Shown piece after piece: positions 9,453-18,797 of a stretch of 64,000 nt of DNA. A program made the position numbers and the translations under genes. Source of the stretch: Paludibacter sp. (GTDB lineage Bacteria > Bacteroidota > Bacteroidia > Bacteroidales > Paludibacteraceae); contig JAQUWU010000001.1 in NCBI GenBank assembly GCA_028692715.1, positions 124,001 through 188,000 on the forward strand, read 5' to 3'. The notes below the pieces were generated by a model that was not told the DNA's origin, searched no databases, and worked only from the letters and a program-made list of their open reading frames with translations. How positions within the stretch are numbered: the stretch's first letter is position 1; each line of letters begins with the position of its first letter.

Positions 9453-10076
9453 ATGAAAAATAAATCGTTTAAGATAAGGAACATATTAAGCCTTGCATGG
9501 ATTTATCAGTTATATCAGGATTTGGTTGGAGCGACTAATTATGATAAATTATTATCATCTGATTATATAAAATACAAATCAGGACAAAAAATTCTGGACA
9601 TTGGTTGTGGTCCCAGTGATATTTTAAACTGTCTGCCAGCAAGTGTGGATTATGTTGGTATTGACCTTAGTCAAAAATACATAGATAAAGCAAAAATAGA
9701 TTTTCCAAATCAAACTTTTTATTGTTCCGATTTTAGCAATGATTTAAATGAAATTGCTAGTGAAAGTTTCGATTTAGTAATATCAGTTGGCGTATTACAT
9801 CATCTGACAGACGATTTGGCATTGCAATTGCACGAATATGCATTTAGAAAACTCAAACCAAATGGTAGACTAATAACTTTGGATGGTGTTTACACCAAAA
9901 GTCAATCAAAATTAGAACTATTTTTTCTTAGAAATGATCGAGGAAAATTTGTTAGGACTGAAAGGGAGTATCTAAAATTTCCACCCGTTTATTTTAAAAA
10001 TACAAAACACTTTTTACTGAAAAATGTTATGAGAATACCATACACTCTTATTATCATGGAGTCTGTTAAAGAATAA
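9453..10076 (+). CDS. Class I SAM-dependent methyltransferase
   Basis: 207 residues. Motif I ILDIGCGPSD lies at 47-56, the acidic ribose-binding residue in DYVGIDLS near 71, the FYCSDF segment near 90, and FDLVISVGVLHHL near 108-120. This is a type 11/25 Rossmann methyltransferase. The substrate is unknown. The position between a GT-C-like gene and a run of glycosyltransferases suggests sugar or lipid-head-group methylation. Its stop is only eight bases from the convergent GT2 gene on the other strand. Confidence 0.8.
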   Translation: MKNKSFKIRNILSLAWIYQLYQDLVGATNYDKLLSSDYIKYKSGQKILDIGCGPSDILNCLPASVDYVGIDLSQKYIDKAKIDFPNQTFYCSDFSNDLNEIASESFDLVISVGVLHHLTDDLALQLHEYAFRKLKPNGRLITLDGVYTKSQSKLELFFLRNDRGKFVRTEREYLKFPPVYFKNTKHFLLKNVMRIPYTLIIMESVKE

Positions 10077-10084
10077 TACTTGTA

Positions 10085-11026
10085 TTAAATTTCTTCTTCA
10101 ACAATAAATCTGGGTCGTTGTTTAACTTCGAAAAATATTTTTCCTACATATTCACCAATAATTCCTAAACAAATCATATTTATGCCTGAAAACAAAGATA
10201 AAACCAATAATAATGAAGCCCAACCGGCGACTGTTTTGTCTTGAAAATAAGCAGTTATAACCCAAATTGTAGTAAAAATTGAAGTAAAAAACATCAAAAC
10301 TCCAATCAAAGTTACTAATCGTAAAAAAGAAGTATTGAAAGAGGTAATTCCTTCCCATGCAAATCCCAACATTTTACCCAATGAGTATTTTGTTGAACCT
10401 AGTTCTCTGGCCTTTCTTTTAAAATAAACAACATCATGTTTAAAGCCCATATAAGGAAAAATCCCACGAAGGAAGATATTTGTTTCTTTAAATCCTTCCA
10501 AACTAGAAACCACTTGTTTGTCAATTAACCTGAAATCTGCATGATTATAAATTGTATTCACTCCCAACAATATCATGAATTTATAAAATGTTTGTGCAGA
10601 GTATCTCTTTCCAAAAGTATCGGATTCTCGATTGTCCCTTACAGCATAAACAATTTTATTTCCAAGTGAGTATTTCTCTAACATTTCTTCAATAACACAG
10701 ATGTCATCTTGTAAATCTGCGTCAATTGTAATGATACAATCCGATTTGTTTTTTTGTGAAAACATACCAGCCAATAATGCATTTTGGTGTCCAAAATTAT
10801 TTGATAGTTTCAGTCCACTACATAGTGAATTTTTTAAACTAATTTCACGAATTTGCATCCATGTTTCATCTGTACTACCATCATCGACAAAACAAATATA
10901 ACTTTTGGACGAAATTTTTTTGTCAACAATCAACTTTTTAATGTAAAAACATAAAGAATCTGCAGTTTGTTTAATTACCTCTTGTTCATTATAACAAGGT
11001 ATTACAACGCATAAAACGGGGTTCAT
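10085..11026 (-). CDS. Family 2 glycosyltransferase, DPMS/GtrB-like, membrane anchored
   Basis: 313 residues. The catalytic GT2 domain (about 1-225) has VVIPCYNEQ, DDGST at 48-52 and the IDADLQDD metal-binding motif near 101-108. Two membrane helices follow at about 233-290. This is the architecture of dolichyl/undecaprenyl-phosphate glycosyltransferases such as GtrB and ArnC, which load a sugar on undecaprenyl phosphate on the cytoplasmic face. The nearby GT-C proteins could use the product. It is the last gene of the minus-strand run that starts with porZ. Confidence 0.85.
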   Translation of the reverse strand: MNPVLCVVIPCYNEQEVIKQTADSLCFYIKKLIVDKKISSKSYICFVDDGSTDETWMQIREISLKNSLCSGLKLSNNFGHQNALLAGMFSQKNKSDCIITIDADLQDDICVIEEMLEKYSLGNKIVYAVRDNRESDTFGKRYSAQTFYKFMILLGVNTIYNHADFRLIDKQVVSSLEGFKETNIFLRGIFPYMGFKHDVVYFKRKARELGSTKYSLGKMLGFAWEGITSFNTSFLRLVTLIGVLMFFTSIFTTIWVITAYFQDKTVAGWASLLLVLSLFSGINMICLGIIGEYVGKIFFEVKQRPRFIVEEEI

Positions 11027-11079
11027 AAAATTATGTGATTATGTGATTATTAAAAATAATAAGTAAAAAAAACTTAAAT

Positions 11080-12546
11080 TCAATTTACTTTTTTAAGTAC
11101 TTTAATGAAAACAAACCCCTTACGGAATTCTCTAATTACTTCCCAATTTGTTTTATCGTTCAATTCATCAATAAATTCATCTCCTATATCAGATATATTC
11201 GAGTACAAAAAATATTCAGTTTGGGGTTGAATTGATTTTGATATAATTCTATCTGATGGTAGTAAATCTATATAATGCTGGTTGTCATATAAACAAAAAC
11301 CAGCTGAGACCTTTTTTAATTCTATTGAATTCTTATCTATATAGTCGAGACATTCTTCTCTTAACGGATAGAATGACATATGAGCAAGTGTTCCATCCCA
11401 AAAATTTGTTCGTTTTTCAGGATAAATCCAGAAATTCCCGAGCAGTAATAATACTGCAAGTAAAACTGTTGTTTGTTTTAATTGTTTCGACTTAATAGTT
11501 CTTTCAAGTATCGAAAAAGTAAATAGAAATGCAATAAAGTTCATTGGCATATAATATCTGCTACTTATTACATTTATTGTCGTAAAAGCAAAGTATAGAT
11601 ATAATAAAAAGAAACTACTGAAAATTATTAACTCACCATATTCGGACTTTGTCAGTTTAAGTGGTTTCTTTTTGAGTAAATAAAATTTTATAAGGACGAT
11701 AAACAGTAAAGAATAAATAAAAACTCTACTATTTTCTAAAATTCTAATCCCGTAAGAAATTACGTTTTTTAAAGAGTGAAGAATTGTGTCTGGATTCTGC
11801 CATCCTGCGGACCAAGGAAATTTTTTATCGTTAATGGAGAACCATGAACGGTTTAAAAAATAAAAAGCAAAATATGAAATAAGTAATATAAAAACGGGTA
11901 AAAAAGGCAGTGTATTTTTTGAAATGAATTTATACGAAATAATTTGTTTGAAAGAATTTGCTGAATTGTAAATATAAAAAATAAATAAAATAGCAGTTGC
12001 AAACATTCCTCTTCCATTTATCAATCCTAAGAAAATTAATGAAAATGCCAACAACATCTTTTTGTTTGTTTTAATTGCTCTAAGAGCAGTAACAAAAGCA
12101 GTTAGTAAAATAATATCAGGGGACGAAATTGAAAATTGGGCCAATATTGTTGAATCAATCAATACAAGAAGAGTAAACCATGGAGCTAGGTTAGAGGAGA
12201 AATGAGCTTTAGCAAGCAAATAAGTATTATAAATTAAAATAATTATTACAATAAAAATAAATACATGAGACACCCAGATTTTCATACCGAAGATTTTCCA
12301 TAAAAGTGCTGTCAAGAGTCCTATTAATGGAGGATGATATCCAGTTCCAGTAATAGGAGCATTGATTGAGAAATCGGGTAAAAGTAACGATGAAAAATTA
12401 TTTTCAAAAAACCAAATTGCTTCTTTTGAAGTTTGTTGAATGTTATCCCAAAAGTAACAATGTTTAATACTGATTAACAACAATATTGAATAAATAAAAT
12501 AAATAAAATAAAGAGGCAATTGATTTAACCGTTTAAATTTGTCCAT
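11080..12546 (-). CDS. Polytopic GT-C-like glycosyltransferase (ArnT/PMT-like)
   Basis: 488 residues with about eleven hydrophobic segments. The periplasmic loop after the first helix contains APITGTGYHPPLIGLL, a GxxxHPPL pattern typical of the PMT/ArnT superfamily, whose members move a sugar from a polyprenyl-phosphate donor onto an acceptor outside the inner membrane. A soluble tail follows at about 375-488. It sits in the same transcript as two DPMS-like donors and a small flippase subunit. Acceptor unknown. Confidence 0.7.
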   Translation of the reverse strand: MDKFKRLNQLPLYFIYFIYSILLLISIKHCYFWDNIQQTSKEAIWFFENNFSSLLLPDFSINAPITGTGYHPPLIGLLTALLWKIFGMKIWVSHVFIFIVIIILIYNTYLLAKAHFSSNLAPWFTLLVLIDSTILAQFSISSPDIILLTAFVTALRAIKTNKKMLLAFSLIFLGLINGRGMFATAILFIFYIYNSANSFKQIISYKFISKNTLPFLPVFILLISYFAFYFLNRSWFSINDKKFPWSAGWQNPDTILHSLKNVISYGIRILENSRVFIYSLLFIVLIKFYLLKKKPLKLTKSEYGELIIFSSFFLLYLYFAFTTINVISSRYYMPMNFIAFLFTFSILERTIKSKQLKQTTVLLAVLLLLGNFWIYPEKRTNFWDGTLAHMSFYPLREECLDYIDKNSIELKKVSAGFCLYDNQHYIDLLPSDRIISKSIQPQTEYFLYSNISDIGDEFIDELNDKTNWEVIREFRKGFVFIKVLKKVN

Positions 12547-12561
12547 TGTAACAATAATTTT

Positions 12562-13713
12562 CTAGTTGTACATTTGCGTTTTTTCAGAAAGGAAGAATAT
12601 ACTGTAGGGTAAAATTAAACTAAAATAGGAAACATCATACAAGCTGTCTGTAAAAACTGATCCATCCACGCCCCTTGTTAAAACCAAACTTAATTGTGAT
12701 ATCAGCATAAAAATAAATAAGAATGTCGAGGTGGCAAAAAAGAATTGATTGTAATTATTCCATATAAGTCCAAAGACAATTCCCAATAAAATTAACCCTC
12801 CCAAAACATAAGTATTTCCTACACTTGTTTGTGACATAAACGGATTGCGACTGAAGAACACCCAGTCAGTGGTATCCCAAAAAACAAACGGGGAAAAGGT
12901 AATAGCTATTACTATTAGGATACCAATAGGAAAAATAATTTTCCTTTTCCAGCTCAAATTCCAATACGGTTTAAATAAAAATAAAGCAATGGGAATAATA
13001 GCCGAAAGCCTCGTGGAAGCTAACAACCCGCATACGATTATAGCAAACAGGAAATTATGTTCCAAGGTTTTCCTTTTTTTAATCCACCAAAGAATAAATA
13101 CAAATATTAGAAATGCATTACTTAAAGAATCACTTCTTACTGCAACTTCCCACCAATATGCAGGAGAAATAAAAAGGAGTAAAAGGAAAAAAAACGACTT
13201 ACGGTAAGATCTAAAATTTACCTGAATACTTATCGTAACTAAAATCAGGAAGAAAATAAGGCCTATCCCGACGTCGCCGAGCAAATAAAAAGGGATATTC
13301 AAAAAATGCCATACAGGAAAGGGAGATGGAAAATTAGTTTCGCTAACATGCGTATGAATCCCATAAGGATATTGACCATTAAACAGACCATCTAGAAAGA
13401 AAGTTACGGCAGACCATCTGTCTACTCTTACCGTATATCGATCGATATAAATTAACGAAATAGCAATTATGATAACCATCAATGCTATTAAAATGAGATA
13501 GGCTATTTTGAATGTTTTTTCAGGCAGTTTAATAGCATTTTTTTTGAAAAGAATAACACCGGCAATAACCACTAATAAATAACTAAACAGTATTGCAATC
13601 CCATTAGCTCCTGCTCTGGGAATATATTTCAGAATAAATAAAGCGTTTACAAACAAATATAGAGAAAGCTGAAAATAGAATTGTTTGTTGAATTTCGATA
13701 AAAACTGGTTCAT
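12562..13713 (-). CDS. Polytopic membrane protein, probable GT-C-type glycosyltransferase
   Basis: 383 residues, about ten to eleven membrane segments. The first large loop holds RVDRWSAVTFFLDGLFNGQYPYG and then FPSPFPVWHFLN; an Asp-rich loop before a P-x-P-x-W stretch is seen in GT-C enzymes using polyprenyl-phosphate sugars. It starts inside the SMR-like gene with a four-base ATGA overlap, implying translational coupling with that subunit and with the upstream GT2. Function assignment rests on topology and context. Confidence 0.6.
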   Translation of the reverse strand: MNQFLSKFNKQFYFQLSLYLFVNALFILKYIPRAGANGIAILFSYLLVVIAGVILFKKNAIKLPEKTFKIAYLILIALMVIIIAISLIYIDRYTVRVDRWSAVTFFLDGLFNGQYPYGIHTHVSETNFPSPFPVWHFLNIPFYLLGDVGIGLIFFLILVTISIQVNFRSYRKSFFFLLLLFISPAYWWEVAVRSDSLSNAFLIFVFILWWIKKRKTLEHNFLFAIIVCGLLASTRLSAIIPIALFLFKPYWNLSWKRKIIFPIGILIVIAITFSPFVFWDTTDWVFFSRNPFMSQTSVGNTYVLGGLILLGIVFGLIWNNYNQFFFATSTFLFIFMLISQLSLVLTRGVDGSVFTDSLYDVSYFSLILPYSIFFLSEKTQMYN

Positions 13714-14033
13714 GCTAAAATGAGATATATGGATAATATGCCGAATAATACACCGATAGCCTGTTTCGCACTTATTTCTTCTCCAAAAAGTAATATGCCA
13801 CTTCCAAAAACGAGTATCATTACTGCTACCGCCATTACAGGACCAATTTTACTAAGTGGAAAGAACTTAAAGATATAGGATTGTAGAAAAAATGCAATGC
13901 CGTATGCCGAAACACTTAAAAGCATTAGAACTATCCATTTTTTTTCAAAAAAGACATTCCCAGATGCATTTTTTATTAATATCTGTGCAACTACTGCGAA
14001 TAATACACCCAAAAGGACTAAGATATATTTCAT
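13710..14033 (-). CDS. SMR/EamA-type four-helix membrane protein, likely lipid-linked sugar flippase subunit
   Basis: 107 residues, four membrane helices, the size and pattern of EmrE/ArnE-like small multidrug-resistance proteins (AQILIKNAS in helix 1, PVMAVAVMILVFGSGILLFGE in helix 3-4). Overlaps the GT2 gene upstream and the GT-C-like gene downstream by four bases each. In ArnE/F- and GtrA-type systems such proteins move undecaprenyl-phosphate sugars across the inner membrane, which is the expected role between a donor-making GT2 and a GT-C. A drug exporter is less likely in this setting. Confidence 0.75.
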   Translation of the reverse strand: MKYILVLLGVLFAVVAQILIKNASGNVFFEKKWIVLMLLSVSAYGIAFFLQSYIFKFFPLSKIGPVMAVAVMILVFGSGILLFGEEISAKQAIGVLFGILSIYLILA

Positions 14034-14953
14034 TGGTTCGTTGATAAATTATTCGTAGTATCAATTATATAAATAGGTCTTTTCTTTTGTTCATCAAACA
14101 AAAAACCGATATATTCCCCTATTATTCCAAGAATAATAAACTGAATACTAAACATAATTCCGAGAAAAACCACGATGGTAGTATATCCCGAAACCGGCTG
14201 TTCAATAATCTTCATAATAATACTGTAAATAGCAAGAATAACACTTAAAAAACCGGATATAAGTCCTAAATATATTCCAATTTTTAAGGGAAGTTTGGAT
14301 AAAGTAGCAACAGCAGTGACTGATAATGATACTAATTTCCGCAAAGAATATTTACTTTTACCTTCTTTTCGTTCGGGTGCAATATATTCTATAGAGGTTT
14401 TTCTAAAACCCATTATTTGTATAAATCCTCTCAAAAATCTTACGCGTTCCCGATAGTCTTGTCTGAGAATTTGGGCAACACGTTTTGATATTAGAAAAAA
14501 ATCAGATGCATTTGATTCAAGATGATAAGGTGTAATTAAATTTAAAATCTTATAGAAAAGTCCTGAACTAAAATTCTTTCTTTGTTCGACTCTTACCATG
14601 TTGATAATATCAACATCACCTACTTTAAACCTGTCATAAATTTCAGGTATCATTACCGGAGGATGTTGTAAATCGCTATCCATACATATAATCACTTCTC
14701 CGCTAGCATAATCAATACCGGCAATCATTGCAGCCTCATGGCCAAAATTTCTGGAGAATTCAATGGATTTCACATTTATATTTTCTACTGCAAATCCATT
14801 AATTATTTTTTGAGATAAATCAATACTCCCATCGTTTACAAATAAAATTTCATAATCGTATTTGTTTTTTAATAGAACTTCAATCAGATTCCGATAGAAT
14901 GATGTTAGAACCTGCTCTTCGTTATAAACTGATACAATTATGGAAACTTTCAT
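14030..14953 (-). CDS. Family 2 glycosyltransferase, GtrB/ArnC-like
   Basis: 307 residues. The GT2 catalytic domain has SIIVSVYNEEQ, FVNDGSIDLS near 47-56 and MDSDLQHPP near 93-101; two C-terminal membrane helices lie at about 228-285. Predicted to charge undecaprenyl phosphate with a sugar. It is the first of three tightly overlapping genes (GT2, SMR, GT-C-like), a layout matching GtrB-GtrA-Gtr systems that decorate surface glycans. It is separated from porZ by 11 bases. Confidence 0.85.
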   Translation of the reverse strand: MKVSIIVSVYNEEQVLTSFYRNLIEVLLKNKYDYEILFVNDGSIDLSQKIINGFAVENINVKSIEFSRNFGHEAAMIAGIDYASGEVIICMDSDLQHPPVMIPEIYDRFKVGDVDIINMVRVEQRKNFSSGLFYKILNLITPYHLESNASDFFLISKRVAQILRQDYRERVRFLRGFIQIMGFRKTSIEYIAPERKEGKSKYSLRKLVSLSVTAVATLSKLPLKIGIYLGLISGFLSVILAIYSIIMKIIEQPVSGYTTIVVFLGIMFSIQFIILGIIGEYIGFLFDEQKKRPIYIIDTTNNLSTNQ

Positions 14954-14964
14954 GAACTTAAGGT

Positions 14965-17310
14965 TTAATTAATCACCAAGATTTTGGTTATTGCACTTTG
15001 AGTTCCGTCAGAGCTGGCACAAATAGCCAGATAAATTCCAGTACTTACTTTTCGACCGTGAACATCTTTCCCATCCCATGTGGCAACACTTCCATTTGAA
15101 ATTGTTTCACACACAAGATTCCCATTTAAATCAGTAATTTTAACCTGTGTATCTTGAACTAAACCAGTAATTGTAATAACTCCGTTAAAATTCTCACGAA
15201 CAGGGTTTGGATAGGCGTGAACATCAGTGAAGGTATCTTCCGCTTCACTGGCATCACTTTGATAAGAAACAATTCCCAAAGAAGTTCCAAAGAAAACCTC
15301 GCCGGTAACCGGATTTATAGCAATTGACAAAATATCATTTGATAATAAAGGGCTATTTGCAGTTGTAAAATGTTGAATTGTTTCTTGTCCACTTTCTGAC
15401 ATTAAATACACTCCTGAAGATTCAGTTCCTATCCATTTTCGATTTGCCCCATCAATTGAAATGGACTTAATCGTTTCATCTACAAGCAAATAGTCTGCGA
15501 GATTAGTACTATCCTCCCTTGGTATTTTTACACGGGAACAAGTATAATCCGAATTGAAAACAGTTGACAGATTGTTGAATAAAAATGGACCCATATCAGT
15601 ACCTACCCATACAACGCCATTTTTATCCTGTGCTATTGTATAAATTTTAGTGGGTGACTTAGAAACTAAAACCGTCTGTTGATTATTATCAGTTTCTGTG
15701 TAAGTGAATGGGTAATAAAACGTGCTTTTATCATCAGATTTGTCTGCGATTGTAGCATTGTCATCGAAAATTAAAATGCCAGGGGTATATCTTACAGAAG
15801 GTACCCACTTTTGATTTGCATTTTGATTTGAAATTAATATTTGCCCTAATGTTGGTCTGAATCCACTAAAGTATAATTCATCCCAAGTCCCATTTTTCAT
15901 TAATACTTTAATTTCACCACCATCTGCTACCATATTATCAAACCAGAGATTTCCCTGATTATCATAAACTGCACCATCTAATCGGATGTAATTAAAAGGA
16001 TCATTTGGGGCAACAGTTTCAATAGTGGTATTTGGTTCTAAATGATTATGCCATTTTGTGAATTCATTGTTTTTGAATTCATAAAGACCAGTTCCATATG
16101 AAGTAACAAAGAAATGTTTGTTATCAGATGGGTCGACAGCTGTATTAACAAAATCCACAGTAGGAGAATTAGTTAAGGCATTTATCGTTTTTGAAAGGAT
16201 ATTCGTCCAAATTCCATCTTCGTACATCATTACATCTCCCGACCTTCCGTATTGTCCAGCCCATCTACCTCCCGGTACAACAAAAAGCTTTTGTCCGGAG
16301 AAAATCATGCTCCATGGGATATTTACAGCTGGGCCATCCGGTTTGAAATAATTAATTTCAGGTGTATCAGTCCCAGTTTGTTTGTATGAAACAACGCCTA
16401 ATTCGTTCCCGGCAAACCAGTAAGTGTTATTTATAACATCATATTTAGCATCGGTTATTGTGCCTAATGCAGGCAGAGCTTTTGATGTAAAATTATCATC
16501 AATTAAAAAACCGGAAATGCCCGTAAAAGCATTTAAACTTGTACCCGAAATATTAAAGTTGGTTATAGTTTCACTTGGAAGAATCGCTGACCATACATTA
16601 TCCTTTTTCTTATAGAGTTTTCCGCCCCTGAGTAAGATTAAATTTCCAGAAAAAGAACCTATTGATTGGAAATCGCCACTACCGGGAAATGAATTGACTT
16701 TTGACCAAAATTCATAATTAACTAAAAATGATTCATTTATCGAAGCTTTGAAAATGTCGGTTGAAGTTACTGCGTATATTGAATCATTATGTACTGTAGT
16801 GCACAAAACTTTTACTTCTGATGCATTGGGACCAATAATATAGGTATCTGCAACTTCATTTTTAGTTAAATTCAACACTATTATACCAAAATTGCACGAT
16901 AGGTATGCTTTTCCATTATAAAAATAAATATGATTAATTTCTTTATTGGCACTCATCTGTTTATTGTACAAATCTGGAATATTTACTACTCCCCCATTAC
17001 CCATTACATCAATATTACCATTTGTGTAAATAATTACTAATTGTTGATTTACAGTATCAAATTCAATTCTAGAAATATCTGTTCCGTTTAAGCCACTCAG
17101 TTTACTATAAAATTCTATTCCACCATCGTATTTATCAACAGAATACAATGCTCCTTCACTTACCGCATAGATCTTGTTCTCGGATTGTGCAATTTGTGTT
17201 ACACTGTTATAGGCAAAATGTGTACGCCATTCACCCATTGCGACCTGAGCAAAAATTGATGTATTGAATACACACAATACTAAAGCGAAAAGTAATACTA
17301 TTTTTTTCAT
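14965..17310 (-). CDS. porZ: PorZ-like type IX secretion system component
   Basis: About 781 residues from the ATG at 17308-17310, which opens a clean signal peptide (MKKIVLLFALVLC to IFAQ). A longer in-frame start at 17349 adds 13 charged residues and is less likely. The mature N-terminus GEWRTHFAYNSVTQIAQSEN, the two beta-propeller regions with repeated two-component-regulator-propeller blades, and the C-terminal YPNPVRENFNG to ITKILVIN sorting-type domain are those of PorZ. PorZ is an outer-surface part of the T9SS attachment complex that presents anionic LPS to the sortase PorU. Length matches the family (about 780). Confidence 0.85.
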   Translation of the reverse strand: MKKIVLLFALVLCVFNTSIFAQVAMGEWRTHFAYNSVTQIAQSENKIYAVSEGALYSVDKYDGGIEFYSKLSGLNGTDISRIEFDTVNQQLVIIYTNGNIDVMGNGGVVNIPDLYNKQMSANKEINHIYFYNGKAYLSCNFGIIVLNLTKNEVADTYIIGPNASEVKVLCTTVHNDSIYAVTSTDIFKASINESFLVNYEFWSKVNSFPGSGDFQSIGSFSGNLILLRGGKLYKKKDNVWSAILPSETITNFNISGTSLNAFTGISGFLIDDNFTSKALPALGTITDAKYDVINNTYWFAGNELGVVSYKQTGTDTPEINYFKPDGPAVNIPWSMIFSGQKLFVVPGGRWAGQYGRSGDVMMYEDGIWTNILSKTINALTNSPTVDFVNTAVDPSDNKHFFVTSYGTGLYEFKNNEFTKWHNHLEPNTTIETVAPNDPFNYIRLDGAVYDNQGNLWFDNMVADGGEIKVLMKNGTWDELYFSGFRPTLGQILISNQNANQKWVPSVRYTPGILIFDDNATIADKSDDKSTFYYPFTYTETDNNQQTVLVSKSPTKIYTIAQDKNGVVWVGTDMGPFLFNNLSTVFNSDYTCSRVKIPREDSTNLADYLLVDETIKSISIDGANRKWIGTESSGVYLMSESGQETIQHFTTANSPLLSNDILSIAINPVTGEVFFGTSLGIVSYQSDASEAEDTFTDVHAYPNPVRENFNGVITITGLVQDTQVKITDLNGNLVCETISNGSVATWDGKDVHGRKVSTGIYLAICASSDGTQSAITKILVIN

Positions 17311-17434
17311 ATTTATATTTAAATTTCTTCTGAACAAAAGTCTGGACAAAAGAATATGGGTTCAATTCAATAAAACTCAAATATTTGTCATTTATTTTGT
17401 ATGTAAGAATTTCATTTTAATTTTATTTCTTATT

Positions 17435-18037
17435 CTATTCTAAAAGGATATTTTTCAATTTCTCTTTTTTCAAAAATGTAACCAATTTTTTTACAGCTAA
17501 CGCCCTGTGACTTATCCGATTTTTTTCATCTTTACTCAATTGTGCAAAACTTACAAGATATTTTTCAGGCACAAAAATAGGATCATAACCAAATCCGGCT
17601 TCTCCTCGGGGATGGTTTAATATCCCTCCTTTTATTTCCCCTTCAAAATAGTGTGTCTTATCACTTATTATCAATGCAATAACAGTTCTGAAACATGCTT
17701 TTCGGTTTGAATTCTCACCAAGATTATCAAGTACCTTTTTCATATTTTTAGAGGCATCATTTTCGTTTCCTGCGTAACGTGCCGAAAAAACTCCGGGTTC
17801 ACCTCCTAATGCATCAATTTCCAAACCAGTATCATCTGCAAAGCAATCAAGACTAAATTTATCGTGAATAAATCTAGCTTTCAGATAAGCATTACCTTCT
17901 AAAGTATTAGCTGTTTCGGGAATTTCATCGTTAAAATTTAAATCAGCCAAGCTTACAATTTGGTAATCGGGTTCCAAAATCGCTCGTACTTCGGAAAGTT
18001 TGTGTTCATTATTTGTTGCAAAAACTAATTTTTTCAT
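17435..18037 (-). CDS. rdgB: XTP/dITP diphosphatase (RdgB/HAM1 family)
   Basis: 200 residues. Hydrolyses deaminated purine triphosphates (ITP, dITP, XTP) to monophosphates, keeping them out of nucleic acids. Seen motifs: FATNNEHKLSEV at the start (substrate-binding TxNxxK), ADDTGLEIDALGGEPGVFSARYAG, FGYDPIFVPE and SHRALAVKKL near the end. All are intact. It lies about 125 bases upstream of porZ on the same strand. A -7-like TATCTTTG on the minus strand is at 18070-18077. Confidence 0.93.
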   Translation of the reverse strand: MKKLVFATNNEHKLSEVRAILEPDYQIVSLADLNFNDEIPETANTLEGNAYLKARFIHDKFSLDCFADDTGLEIDALGGEPGVFSARYAGNENDASKNMKKVLDNLGENSNRKACFRTVIALIISDKTHYFEGEIKGGILNHPRGEAGFGYDPIFVPEKYLVSFAQLSKDEKNRISHRALAVKKLVTFLKKEKLKNILLE

Positions 18038-18069
18038 ATTTAAAAGCGAATAAACAGAAACAACATGTG

Positions 18070-18077
18070 CAAAGATA
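18070..18077 (-). promoter_or_regulatory. -7-like element for rdgB
   Basis: On the minus strand this reads TATCTTTG, matching TANNTTTG, 33 bases before the rdgB start. There is no TTG at 19 bases upstream, so support is partial. Confidence 0.4.
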
Positions 18078-18299
18078 ATTATTTTTAGTAATAAAATATA
18101 ACTATTGAATCACAAGAGGCGCAATAAAAAGTAAGCATCCTAAATCATTTTGCAGCCATTCAAGTATTATTTAGTTAAATAATGGTGAAAGTGGGTGATT
18201 TTAGAGTGTAAATTGGGGGCAAACATGAGTTAAAACATTGATATCCAATTACACGAATTTCTAAATAACTTTGTAGTACACTGAGGGAAGTCGTTTTTT

Positions 18300-18557
18300 A
18301 TGAAAAAGAGTTTTACTTTGTATCATTTATTTCAAAGCCATATATCGTTAGAACCCCAAAATAGACAAATTCGATTGTACTTTGGGTTGGTAGAAAGCTA
18401 TAGCAAAACACTTGATAAAGTACAGCAGCGCAGGGTTTTGAGTATTGTATTCTTGATCGAGTTTACCAGAGATAAGATTAACTTGATTGAAAAAGAAATT
18501 TATGACCAATTAATAGGTCAACACAGTATATTTGAAGATGCACTAGTTCGACATTGA
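18300..18557 (+). CDS. Small hypothetical protein
   Basis: 85 residues, MKKSFTLYHLFQSHISL to DALVRH; I recognise no domain. It is likely helical and soluble, with no signal peptide. A TAACTTTG element lies about 25-30 bases upstream and a strong bidirectional terminator closes the region downstream, so a plus-strand transcript is plausible. The next short frame (18562) begins four bases after its stop in another frame, so the two could be pieces of one broken gene. Could also be spurious. Confidence 0.35.
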   Translation: MKKSFTLYHLFQSHISLEPQNRQIRLYFGLVESYSKTLDKVQQRRVLSIVFLIEFTRDKINLIEKEIYDQLIGQHSIFEDALVRH

Positions 18558-18561
18558 TAAA

Positions 18562-18756
18562 TTGTCCAAAGAGAGACTGGGCACCACATTTTACAAAATA
18601 TCAGAAAACTATGAATATGCACACATAACGCATAAGAAGTTAACAGTTTACTTTGCATCAAAGCGTTTGCTGGGAAAAGAATATTTTACAACAAATTATT
18701 GTGTTATATACAATTATAAAGAAAGCCGTTTTCAACAAATTGAAAACGGCTTTTAA
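18562..18756 (+). CDS. Doubtful short ORF ending inside a terminator
   Basis: 64 codons. The last dozen residues are encoded by the terminator hairpin at 18722-18753, which argues against a maintained C-terminus. The frame stays open and protein-like upstream of its start (FDIDKLSKERLGTTFYK), which hints at a fragment of a frameshifted gene together with the ORF at 18300. No family recognised. Confidence 0.2.
   Translation: MSKERLGTTFYKISENYEYAHITHKKLTVYFASKRLLGKEYFTTNYCVIYNYKESRFQQIENGF
18722..18753. terminator. Bidirectional rho-independent terminator
   Basis: A perfect 14-bp inverted repeat (18722-18735 with 18740-18753) around the four-base loop CAAA. It is GC-rich in the middle (GCCG), with As on one side and Ts on the other, so it works in both directions. 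It separates the small plus-strand ORFs from ahcY, which ends at 18798 on the minus strand. Confidence 0.85.
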
Positions 18757-18797
18757 ACTATAAAATATTTTACTATAAACTAAGAATTTAAATTTGC

